NCBI RefSeq assembly: GCF_014647215.1
Contig: NZ_BMOT01000007.1
Span: forward strand, 62,001-126,000
Length of the DNA: 64,000 nt
Direction: 5' to 3'
Source: Shewanella aestuarii
GTDB taxonomy: Bacteria > Pseudomonadota > Gammaproteobacteria > Enterobacterales > Shewanellaceae
Shown: piece by piece, positions 56,413 to 64,000 of the stretch
Numbering within the stretch: the first letter of the stretch is position 1
How the letters are laid out: the number at the start of each line of letters is the position of its first letter
The notes under the pieces: model-generated
Database searches by the model: none
The model's input: the letters and a program-made list of their open reading frames with translations, nothing else
Told to the model about the DNA's origin: nothing
Translations under genes and position numbers: made by a program

Positions 56413-57009
56413 TTATCCGAGTGTTGGCGTTGATTCAATAACCTTTTGAATTTGAATCAGCAAAACGGGTGTCGGACTGATGTAATGCCAATGGTTTATC
56501 TCGTCGCCAGTTGTGGCTAATAAGTCGTATTGAGTGATTGGGTGCGATTCGGTGGTTTCATCTTGGTATGTTGCATTGGCTAAAAATAGCACCATTAACT
56601 CGCCTGGTAATGCGGGTAAGTTGCCAGTAGCAAGCTGATGTCGGCTAACTTTGGCCTGAAACACCCCTCTGCGAACCATAACGTTAAAATCTAACACGGT
56701 GGAATTAATCAGTTGGCTGTTAATCGACAGCTCACCTTTAAATGAAAAAGGGGCGCTACTACTATTGATTAAAAGCGTTTCAGGATCATCATCTTGCATT
56801 AATCGAAGCCCATCGCCTTCCAGTATCACTAGATGGCGGTCAATTTGACTAAACAATGAAAACGGACCATGGGTTTGCACTTTTGCCATGCTAATACGAA
56901 TATCGAAGTTTTCTAAGTTTGCTTCAAGTGGATAAATATAGCGTTGAAACGTACTTCCATGACCATTTTTCCATGGTGTTTCTGTGCATTGGCAAAACTT
57001 GTATAGCAT
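56413..57009 (-). CDS. HutD/Ves-family cupin protein
   Basis: A 198-aa protein of the HutD family. The N-terminal TPWKNGHGSTFQ (about residues 12-23) and FDIRISMAKVQTHGPFSLF with the RHLVILEGDGLRL strand fit the double cupin fold. HutD may regulate or limit histidine use; Ves proteins are of unknown function. No hut genes lie nearby, so a histidine link is not supported by context. It is probably cytoplasmic and transcribed alone. Confidence 0.8.
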   Translation of the reverse strand: MLYKFCQCTETPWKNGHGSTFQRYIYPLEANLENFDIRISMAKVQTHGPFSLFSQIDRHLVILEGDGLRLMQDDDPETLLINSSSAPFSFKGELSINSQLINSTVLDFNVMVRRGVFQAKVSRHQLATGNLPALPGELMVLFLANATYQDETTESHPITQYDLLATTGDEINHWHYISPTPVLLIQIQKVIESTPTLG

Positions 57010-57237
57010 CAGCGATTACTTTTTTGTGGTGAAACCTAAATTTTAAAAGTAAGCGGAAATAGATGAAATAACAAGTGAATTTCTGTCTAAATCGTTTGCA
57101 AATTTCCCGCCTTATTGGTGCCTGATTTTTATCAGGCCACAGTGATAATACACACAACTATGACACTGAATGCTATGTGGTGCTAATCGGCATCATTGGT
57201 GATATTGTGAGGTTTTTAAATGGGTTGAATATTGATC

Positions 57238-57750
57238 ATGATTAAGTATTTAATGGATTATTTTCGCTTGGCTCTATTTGTATGTGGCGTGCTCATAGGT
57301 ATTCAAGTGCCTGCTTTTATGGATCAATATGAACAACGTCTTGAGGCTCATCAATTAGAAGCTAAGCTTAATTTGGCTGAGTTTCAACGCGATGCCGATC
57401 GATTTTTTGACGGCGATATTGGTCAGTTAATTAGGCATTATCGACAAAATAATGATCCGGTCGTGAATGCGGGTAGTGATAGCATTGAATCGATTTATCA
57501 GCGTTATTTATTGTTAACAGAGGCGATCACTCAGTATCGTTTAAATAGTTATAGCCCCTACCAACAGCTAGTGCTTAATCCACAAAAAGATATCCAAACA
57601 GAAACGTGGAATAACTACTCACATGTTATTTTATTAAAGCCTGAAGCGATAGCGATAGGAGTGCTGCTAGGATTTCTGATCGCGGCATTATGCGAGTCTG
57701 TTTTATCTATTTTATATCTAGGTTGTCGCAAAGTGATTGCCGCCATTTAA
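57238..57750 (+). CDS. DUF2937-family membrane protein
   Basis: A 170-aa inner membrane protein of the DUF2937 family. It has an N-terminal helix (about residues 7-25, LALFVCGVLIGIQVPAFMDQY), a long polar, helical periplasmic or cytoplasmic middle with the typical AFMDQYxQRxxAH and DxxRFF patterns, and a C-terminal helix (about 134-160). Function unknown. ATG 57238 is taken; TTG 57232 is possible. A palindromic repeat lies 29 bp after the stop. Confidence 0.75.
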   Translation: MIKYLMDYFRLALFVCGVLIGIQVPAFMDQYEQRLEAHQLEAKLNLAEFQRDADRFFDGDIGQLIRHYRQNNDPVVNAGSDSIESIYQRYLLLTEAITQYRLNSYSPYQQLVLNPQKDIQTETWNNYSHVILLKPEAIAIGVLLGFLIAALCESVLSILYLGCRKVIAAI

Positions 57751-57778
57751 GCTTTTATTACTGCTGCCACGAGCTTTC

Positions 57779-57812
57779 TTGCCAAGTGGGTGCGAGCTCT
57801 TCGACTTGGCAA
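57779..57812. repeat. Palindromic repeat, copy B
   Basis: TTGCCAAGT facing ACTTGGCAA with loop region GGGTGCGAGCTCTTCG. It is the same unit, in the same orientation, as 37539-37572, differing at a few bases. It is followed by AAAACT, not a T run. It may also end the DUF2937 transcript. Confidence 0.6.
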
Positions 57813-58261
57813 AAACTCATACCGCTCATTTATTATCAAAAGGTGACTGTTTCAGTCATGCCTCATCTTTATGTTTAACATTTTTGGCAAGAAGCACAAA
57901 AAATACCGATAAAGGAGCTTTAGGGCATGTATATCGGTTTTTGGAAGATATTTTGTGAACAATATTTAGTCACTTGATAGTGTTGATTAAATTAATATAT
58001 CGACGTTATAAAATAACCCGAAGAGGTGTGGCGTTATCGAGTAATAAAAGTAATCAATTCGTAAGTCTTTAGTTGTATTGGATTTAATTTATCTTGTTGA
58101 AATTCATGCTGTTGATCAAAGAACATGTGCAGTAAAAATATTGTGCTAGATAACCATCTAATCAATCATTTTTGGCGGCAAATGTTACGGGGTTGTTATT
58201 GATAAATCAGGGATCTGGGTTATTATCAAATAACTGCCTTAATGTAAAAAAGGTGCTCTAT
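57813..58261. other. Gap upstream of the EIIC-EAL gene
   Basis: About 450 bp of AT-rich DNA without a supported gene. Short open frames here lack ribosome binding sites. The EIIC-EAL frame is open back to 58172, so its true start is uncertain. Confidence 0.35.
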
Positions 58262-60295
58262 TTGTCGCAAGCCTACTTTGCTCCTCGCCGCTGGTTTCAC
58301 CATTTGGCTAGTTTGAATCAAACGCCTCTTATTTTATCGATGCGTGAGGGCTTTATTGCGTTAATTCCTTTTTTTGTTATCTCTTCATTGGCATTTATGT
58401 TGATTGGCTTACAGCCTTTTTGGCCTGATTTTGACAGTAAATCGACAATTTTCTCATTACTAAATCAAAGTCATCGATTGATTATGGCGATATCACCATT
58501 AGCAATTGTGATTTCATTAAGCTATCACCTTTCAAAAAATTTACGCGTAAACACCATTGTTGGCAGTATTTTGGCGTGTTTATGTTTTATTACCCACAGT
58601 AATTATTTGATAAAAATGGAAGCGGGCTACATGCTTAGTTCTGTCTGGCCAAATTTTTATTCCATCCTGATTCCACTACTTGTGCCTTATATGGTGCGGT
58701 TTTTTCGCCAGTTTACATGGTTAAAATTAGTTAAATCTACCATTGTTAGTTCATTTTTAATGAAGCACATAAACCTGATTGTCCCCTTTGTGCTGGTGTA
58801 TTTAACGTTATTTTTATTGCTTCCCATACTGGATTTGTTAATCGGCGATGCAGCACAAGCTTTAGTGGCAAGTGTCACGAGTTTATCTATTGAAGTACAA
58901 GGCTTCTTACGGATGATTATCATTCATTGCTTCTGGTTTATTGGTATTCATGGTGACAACACCTATTTTAGTTTGTTTTCCGATCACATTATGACTGAGC
59001 CATTTATTGCCGGGTTGTCACTTAATAGTTTTTATAACCAATTTGTGATCGTGGGTGGTTCAGGATGTTTGTTGTCGTTGATTATCGCTACCATGTGGAA
59101 AGGACGATCATTGCAGGAACTGGCTTTAATGAAGGTGTCGTTACCTTTTAACATATTTAATTTTTGTGAGCTGATCGTTTACGCACTGCCTATTGTGTTC
59201 AATCCGGTGTATTTAGTGCCATTTATTTTAGCGCCTTCGGTTAATTTTTTGATTTCGTATTGGGTGCTAGGTACTGGAATATTTGAGTTTTCATCGCAAG
59301 AAATTTCATGGATGACCCCCGTTTTATTGAATAGTTGGCTGATCAGTGGCGATGTCAAAGTGGTGCTTTATCAGGCTCTGTTAATTACCTTGAATGTGTT
59401 TATTTATTTACCTTTTGTGCAGTTCTCCAGTCGCTTTGCTAATAACTCCAATTTGATTGAAAAACTCAGCCATAAGTTAAAATTTACTGAAATTCATCAG
59501 CTTGATGCAGAAGCCCGTTATACCTCAAAACAACAGGTGTCAATTAACCGAATTGAAGAGCTCAATGAGGTGTTGAATCATATTGATAACGGTCAGTTGA
59601 TTTTGCATTACCAGCCCAAAGTGGATATTAGTCTTAAAACAGTGATCGGATTTGAAGCACTTTTACGCTTAGAAGAGGCTAATGGCAAAGTGTCAGGCCC
59701 ATGGTTTATGGATATTCTTGATCGCAATAACCTAGTACCCATGATTGATTTTTGGGTGATCAATAAAGTGAAGCATGATCTGAATTTACTGGCTTCACGG
59801 CAACAATTTCCATTTTTCTCTATCAACATTCACCCTATGTCTTTACTCGAACCGAGCATAATGCATGCGTTAGCTGAGCTGAATGCTAAACATCCTGCGC
59901 AAGTGCAAATAGAAGTGCTGGAAGTGAGTTTTGATGATGATAGTGAACAAGCATGGGTTAACTTGGCGCTGCTGCAACAAAGTGGTTTTAGCGTGGCGAT
60001 TGATGACTTTGGTCGTGGATTTTCAAACCTATCAAGGTTAATTAAGTTATCACCTAACGATATTAAACTCGATCGTTCCATGCTATTGGCTGCAAGCACA
60101 ACTGATGGCTTGCTGTTGTTTCAACATATGTCGGCTTTGTGTTCCGCCTTAGGCTACCGTCTGGTTGCGGAGGGTGTTGAGACACAGACTGAACTGGCGA
60201 TAGTAAAAGACGCCGGAGTGCATTGCGTTCAAGGTTGGTTATTTGCTAAAGCGATGCCGATTGGAGACGCCATGGCTTATCGGTTTCCAACCTAG
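58262..60295 (+). CDS. PTS EIIC-like/EAL fusion protein
   Basis: A protein of about 677 aa joining a sugar-PTS membrane domain to a c-di-GMP phosphodiesterase domain. Residues about 20-400 resemble EIIC of the lactose/cellobiose group, with some ten helices (MREGFIALIPFFVISS near 27, FWFIGIHGDNTYFS near 225, GGSGCLLSLIIA). An EAL domain spans about 440-675 with FEALLRL, Asn in SINIHPM, Glu in VLEVSFDD, IDDFGRGFSNL, IKLDRSM, EGVET and VQGWLF, so catalysis looks possible. No EIIA, EIIB or sugar genes are adjacent, so the membrane part may sense rather than transport sugar. The start is uncertain: TTG 58262 with AAGGTG upstream is my choice. Confidence 0.82.
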   Translation: MSQAYFAPRRWFHHLASLNQTPLILSMREGFIALIPFFVISSLAFMLIGLQPFWPDFDSKSTIFSLLNQSHRLIMAISPLAIVISLSYHLSKNLRVNTIVGSILACLCFITHSNYLIKMEAGYMLSSVWPNFYSILIPLLVPYMVRFFRQFTWLKLVKSTIVSSFLMKHINLIVPFVLVYLTLFLLLPILDLLIGDAAQALVASVTSLSIEVQGFLRMIIIHCFWFIGIHGDNTYFSLFSDHIMTEPFIAGLSLNSFYNQFVIVGGSGCLLSLIIATMWKGRSLQELALMKVSLPFNIFNFCELIVYALPIVFNPVYLVPFILAPSVNFLISYWVLGTGIFEFSSQEISWMTPVLLNSWLISGDVKVVLYQALLITLNVFIYLPFVQFSSRFANNSNLIEKLSHKLKFTEIHQLDAEARYTSKQQVSINRIEELNEVLNHIDNGQLILHYQPKVDISLKTVIGFEALLRLEEANGKVSGPWFMDILDRNNLVPMIDFWVINKVKHDLNLLASRQQFPFFSINIHPMSLLEPSIMHALAELNAKHPAQVQIEVLEVSFDDDSEQAWVNLALLQQSGFSVAIDDFGRGFSNLSRLIKLSPNDIKLDRSMLLAASTTDGLLLFQHMSALCSALGYRLVAEGVETQTELAIVKDAGVHCVQGWLFAKAMPIGDAMAYRFPT

Positions 60296-60476
60296 TGAAA
60301 GGTGACCGTGCTAAGTAAGCTGACTGAGTTACTGTTGAGGTGGTTTGGATATATTGTTCAGGTTCTTCATGGTGAGCTTGGCGGATTAGATGGCTAAGCT
60401 AAGTTAAGTTTAGTTAAGTTGTTTGGCCGTGATAACTTACCAGAGTATAGCTTAAATATGCAGTGGCTAGATAAAG

Positions 60477-60507
60477 CAAGGTTAGCCGAAAGTAACGGCT
60501 AACCTTG
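60477..60507. terminator. Terminator after the chemoreceptor gene
   Basis: Perfect 12-bp stem CAAGGTTAGCCG / CGGCTAACCTTG with a 7-nt loop, 18 bp past the leftward chemoreceptor stop. Short T-rich flank on the minus strand (CTTTATCT). Confidence 0.78.
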
Positions 60508-60524
60508 TTATCAGACTAATACAA

Positions 60525-62477
60525 CTAATCGACTTTAAATTGCGCACTACTTTCTTTCAATTTACGGGCTAACTCCTGAACAGCTTTGGCTGATGTCAAG
60601 CTGCTACGCGCACCACCTGCGGTATCTTTAGAGATTAAATGTACCTCGCCAATACTGCGGTTGATTTCTTCGGCAACCACATTTTGCTCCTCCGAGGCAC
60701 TGGCAATTTGGTGGTTCATATCATTAATGGTTCCTACAGAGCTAATAATTAATGCTAATGCACTGTTGGTTTGTTCTGACGCTTCAGCCGTTTGGGCGGC
60801 TTCTAGCGTTGTGCTGGCCATAGATTCAACAGAGCGCTTTGTCTCGGCCTGTAACGTACCTAACATAGTTTGGATTTGTGAGGTTGATTCTTGGGTTCGG
60901 CTAGCAAGGGTTCTCACTTCATCCGCAACCACAGCGAAACCTCGCCCCTGTTCACCAGCTCTTGCCGCCTCAATAGCAGCGTTTAATGCCAGTAAATTGG
61001 TTTGCTCGGCAATACTGCCAATCACACCTAAAATATTACCTACATTATTGGTTTCTTTTTCAAGGTTGCCAATAATACTGCTGACATCATTAATTTTAGC
61101 GACCAAGCGGTTGATGTTATGCGTGTTGACTTGAACCACTTGTTGGCCTTTTTGCGCTTCCTGCTGTGCGGTGCGAGCTGAGTCGGCGGCGTTTTGGGCA
61201 CTGCGATTTATCTCATGTACCGTTGATGTCATTTGTTCCATCGCGGTGGCGGTTTGCGACAGCATGTCCATTTGATTATCACTGGCATTTGCAGTGTGAT
61301 CGGTAACATTTAATAATGCTCCCGCTTCATCAGTTAACTTATTGCTGGCTATATTAATTTGTTTAATCAAGGTGGAGACTTTATCTGCCATTAGCAGCAT
61401 TGCGGCATAAATACCTGTGGCTTGTTGATCAGAATTGGCCTTGATGGTCAAATCACCCTCGGCAATTCTTTTTACTAGTGCTTCAATGTCCCTTGGCTCA
61501 CCCCCAATGGGGCGCATGATGGTTTTGGTGACATAAAAGGTGAATGTTATCGCTGTGGCTAACGAAATCAATACCACAGTAATTAAGGTGACTTCCATTT
61601 TATTACTCTGCTCAACGGCATTATTACCAAGTGCAACTTGTTCTGCGTGCACTGAGTCCACTAACTTATTTAAGTTATTAAGAATAATCGGACCTAGGCT
61701 ATTTAACTTGCTATCAACAATACTATTACGATTATTAATAGTATTAACTACTTCAATGTAGGTACCGTTGTACTGGTTTATTTCATTTGTGGCTTGAGTT
61801 AACCATTGACGGCGCTGTGGGTTTTGAAGTTCGGTATCAAGCTTACTCAATGCTTGCTTTAACAAGGCCATTTCAGAATTTGCACGGTCGGCATCGGAAT
61901 CTTTATTGGCTAATAAAAACTTACCCGCATAAAGTCGAACCAGCATGAGTTTTTCAATGGCTTGTGACGTGTAAAATACCGCGTTAGCATCTTCATCTTC
62001 ATGGGCAGAATCAATTATGTTAGACAGTAGAGCTCGTGCATCTGGGCCTAATGTATCCATTGTTTGCACCAATTGACTTCGCTTAGCAAACAATTTTTCG
62101 ACTTCCTGAAAACCGGCACTGTACTTTTGTATGTCTTCGTCAATGGATTTTACAATGATTATACGGGCAGGGTTTTGAATTTCGACTTTTGCTTTATCGA
62201 CTAAATCTTCTAATCCAGACATCGACTCAGTAAACTTAGTGATTAACTCTTGGCTAGGATCTTTTAAAAACTTGACCACAGCCAGGCGCGTTTCTAATAG
62301 TTGTGTCGACATTCTCAGTGTCAGGTCATTGTCCTGTGAGAATGCTTGGTATTCAGCCAGGTTATCTTGGCCTTCATCAATTGCAATACTCGCTATAGCA
62401 GCAATAACTAGTAGTAACACAATTAACAAAGTAAATGACAGCGCCAACTGCTGTTTAAGTTTGAGTGTAGAAAACAT
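60525..62477 (-). CDS. Methyl-accepting chemotaxis protein, HBM-like sensor
   Basis: A 650-aa transmembrane chemoreceptor. Helix 1 is at about 10-35. A long all-helical periplasmic sensor of about 255 residues follows, whose size and helix pattern suit a helical bimodular (HBM) domain like that of organic-acid receptors. Helix 2 is at about 290-315, then HAMP (about 316-370), and a signalling domain with the hairpin tip [19 protein letters not shown]...[10 protein letters not shown] (about 480-510). The ligand is not known. It ends SAQFKVD with no CheR-binding pentapeptide. ATG 62477 has AGG upstream and is preferred over GTG 62498. Confidence 0.9.
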   Translation of the reverse strand: MFSTLKLKQQLALSFTLLIVLLLVIAAIASIAIDEGQDNLAEYQAFSQDNDLTLRMSTQLLETRLAVVKFLKDPSQELITKFTESMSGLEDLVDKAKVEIQNPARIIIVKSIDEDIQKYSAGFQEVEKLFAKRSQLVQTMDTLGPDARALLSNIIDSAHEDEDANAVFYTSQAIEKLMLVRLYAGKFLLANKDSDADRANSEMALLKQALSKLDTELQNPQRRQWLTQATNEINQYNGTYIEVVNTINNRNSIVDSKLNSLGPIILNNLNKLVDSVHAEQVALGNNAVEQSNKMEVTLITVVLISLATAITFTFYVTKTIMRPIGGEPRDIEALVKRIAEGDLTIKANSDQQATGIYAAMLLMADKVSTLIKQINIASNKLTDEAGALLNVTDHTANASDNQMDMLSQTATAMEQMTSTVHEINRSAQNAADSARTAQQEAQKGQQVVQVNTHNINRLVAKINDVSSIIGNLEKETNNVGNILGVIGSIAEQTNLLALNAAIEAARAGEQGRGFAVVADEVRTLASRTQESTSQIQTMLGTLQAETKRSVESMASTTLEAAQTAEASEQTNSALALIISSVGTINDMNHQIASASEEQNVVAEEINRSIGEVHLISKDTAGGARSSLTSAKAVQELARKLKESSAQFKVD

Positions 62478-63424
62478 AATAAACCTTAAACACTTCACCT
62501 CAGCGGTGCTTTCCTTCGCTAAGGCTGCTGATTACTTGATCATCAAAGTTTTCCATTCAATGATGTATTATTTGGGGGGCGTATAAGTGATAGGTTATAG
62601 CGACGTCCATCGGTTACTGCGTGATACCGAAATTGTCAGGCAAGGTAATTAGTATCGATTAATTGACGTCATTTTCATGTTTCATCAGAGTCAATTACAC
62701 CTATAAATCCATTTAAGATAATCATCATATAAAAGTATAAACAATATTTTTTAGGGTGCTTTTTTATTTTTAATGATTTTTTATTTAGTCAGGAATGCAG
62801 CTTTAGATGCTGACAATGGCAACCAAGATGTTCGCCTTTAGGTTGATACTCTTTGGTCATAAAGGTGATGTTTAAGTGCAAATGCATAAAGCCGCAAACC
62901 GCTTTATCAATGGCATATGCAATATTCAGGTATATCGTTTGCGTTTAGCAGGCCACAGATGGTGACAATTTTGTGCAGGTTGCTAATCAATTTTGTGCTT
63001 CGTCTTATCGATTTATAGCAATGGGTTAATCACCTGGTGTAAACCCTGAAGCAGGTAAGTAAGTGTTACTTGCTGCTATGATTGTTTGTGTTCGATTTAT
63101 ATATTGTATACAAAGGGCTAAAAATGTAAGTGCTTAACACTAGCCAGAAACATAGCTTTTCTATGGAAACTTTGGTGACTTTACGTAGGTTTTTCTTACT
63201 GGGAAGGACTTTTTTAAACGCTTTTTGATAGTTCATATGATCCATTACAAATAATTAGTGTTCGAACTATTATGATACGGGGTTAATCGTAAAGATCAAC
63301 CCGAACACCCGAAATTAGGTGTAATAATGGCCTGATAGTGACAATAAATAGTCGGATGAGGCTATTTATGATCAACCTGCGCTTTGTTAGTATTGTAATT
63401 ATTCGTGTTGTATTGAGTTTTTTG
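62478..63424. other. Long gap between chemoreceptor and MarR genes
   Basis: Nearly 950 bp without a credible gene on either strand. I see no RNA-like hairpin series, repeat or mobile end. The right part has a palindrome GTTCGAAC at 63260-63267 that may be an operator for the MarR gene. The frame before that gene is open from 63338 without a ribosome binding site. Confidence 0.4.
63260..63267. promoter_or_regulatory. Candidate MarR operator
   Basis: Perfect palindrome GTTCGAAC inside TAGTGTTCGAACTATTA, about 160 bp before the MarR start; a GTTCGA half-site recurs near 63091. Short and unproven. Confidence 0.25.
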
Positions 63425-63898
63425 ATGAAAAAATATGAAGAATTATTAGTTTCGTTGCGCCAAGTGATCCGCGCAATCGATTTGTATTCAAAGAAGTTAT
63501 CGAAAGAGACAGGTTTAACAAGTCCGCAACTATTGGTTTTGCTGTCGATTGCTGAGCATGACGATGCCATGGTAAAAGAAGTGGCTAAAACCATTAACTT
63601 AAGCTCGGCAACTATCACAAGCATTGTCGATCGTTTAGAAAAGCGTGGATTAGTAACACGTACGCGTTCGACAACGGATAAACGTAAAGTGGGAATTAGT
63701 TTAACGGCTCAAGGTAAAGAGATAATTAAAGACTCCCCTAAGCCTTTGCAAGATCACTTCATTGCCCGTTTTGAGTCAATGCAAGAGTGGGAGCAATCGC
63801 AAATGTTGGCGACCATGCAACGTATTTCAACCATGATGGATGCTGAAGATTTAGATGCGTCACCTGTTTTAGAAGTTGGCCAAATAGATCAGCATTAA
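63425..63898 (+). CDS. MarR-family transcriptional regulator
   Basis: A 157-aa winged-helix regulator from ATG 63425. The DNA-binding domain is at about residues 30-100 (GLTSPQLLVLLSIAEHDDAMVKEVAKTINLSSATITSIVDRLEKRGLV) with the wing TRSTTDKRKVGISLT. The C-terminal ASPVLEVGQID and RFESMQEWEQSQML resemble CosR/EctR-type regulators that repress compatible-solute (ectoine) genes in related marine bacteria. That match is from memory and no ectoine genes are in the window. A hairpin follows, so it is transcribed alone. Confidence 0.85.
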   Translation: MKKYEELLVSLRQVIRAIDLYSKKLSKETGLTSPQLLVLLSIAEHDDAMVKEVAKTINLSSATITSIVDRLEKRGLVTRTRSTTDKRKVGISLTAQGKEIIKDSPKPLQDHFIARFESMQEWEQSQMLATMQRISTMMDAEDLDASPVLEVGQIDQH

Positions 63899-63907
63899 GA
63901 TCATTAA

Positions 63908-63938
63908 AGAGCTAACTATTTAATGTTAAGTTAGCTCT
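63908..63938 (+). terminator. Terminator after the MarR gene
   Basis: Perfect 10-bp stem AGAGCTAACT / AGTTAGCTCT with an 11-nt loop, followed by GATTTTG. Confidence 0.75.
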
Positions 63939-64000
63939 GATTTTGCCATGTTAATTGTGATTAAAATGGCGTATTGATACAGGTTTTTCCTTCAGAGAAT

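Noticed and set aside
60586..61134. 182-codon frame on the strand opposite the chemoreceptor
   Set aside because: Shadow of the repetitive helical signalling domain; the minus-strand protein has clear family motifs.

Overview
The window looks like chromosomal DNA from a marine gammaproteobacterium of the genus Shewanella. The basis is gene content and order (coaD next to an LPS-type glycosyltransferase; a tungstate transport and molybdopterin operon; a mobB-moeA fusion; many c-di-GMP proteins; a diheme cytochrome; menF), a RyhB RNA with the enteric core sequence, and moderate-to-low GC. Species level is not claimed. I saw no tRNA or rRNA genes, CRISPR array, prophage or complete insertion sequence. 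Mobile DNA is limited to two near-identical copies of a 280-bp MITE-like element.

Layout. 1-2.5 kb: start of a leftward glycosyltransferase, then coaD and a Wzi-like outer membrane protein. 2.5-3.9 kb: mutM and a small membrane protein. 3.9-9.7 kb: a leftward operon tupA-tupB-tupC-mobA-mobB/moeA-moaA joining tungstate import to molybdenum/tungsten cofactor synthesis. It is divergent from a two-component system (10.0-13.5 kb) whose regulator is NtrC-like, and a good sigma-54 promoter lies ahead of tupA. 13.5-15.4 kb: Fur-controlled ryhB, a GNAT acetyltransferase, and yhhQ behind a preQ1-I-like riboswitch. 15.4-21.1 kb: RND efflux pump and adaptor, with a TetR regulator behind paired operators. 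21-28 kb: a DNA glycosylase, MITE copy 1, a hotdog thioesterase, FMN riboswitch-ribB, a PilZ protein, prlC and an outer membrane protein. 28-35 kb: glutathione reductase, a DUF6445 pseudogene with two in-frame stops, a lipoprotein plus split-Soret-like diheme cytochrome divergent from a ToxR-like regulator with a ToxS-like partner, and a CYTH protein. 35-41 kb: MITE copy 2, which supplies the stop codon of a diguanylate cyclase, a DUF3612 XRE regulator with a divergent small protein, and a YeiH-family transporter. 41.9-46.2 kb: a tight four-gene operon (cupredoxin-like protein, membrane GGDEF/EAL protein, DUF3034 outer membrane protein, truncated-haemoglobin lipoprotein), followed by a convergent HD-GYP gene. 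47.7-58 kb: mostly housekeeping (menF, AbgT transporter, LemA-like protein, lytic transglycosylase, M28 peptidase, rlmJ, rsmJ, HutD, DUF2937). 58-64 kb: a PTS-EIIC-like/EAL fusion, a chemoreceptor and a MarR regulator.

Three themes stand out. The first is control of metals and cofactors: W/Mo with sigma-54, Fe with Fur and RyhB, FMN and preQ1 with riboswitches. The second is c-di-GMP signalling, with five proteins of different architecture. The third is redox sensing at the envelope. The best candidates for undescribed biology are the cupredoxin-GGDEF/EAL-DUF3034-haemoglobin operon and the sigma-54 two-component control of the tungstate/cofactor operon. Start codons were chosen from ribosome binding sites and family starts. 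No database search was possible.
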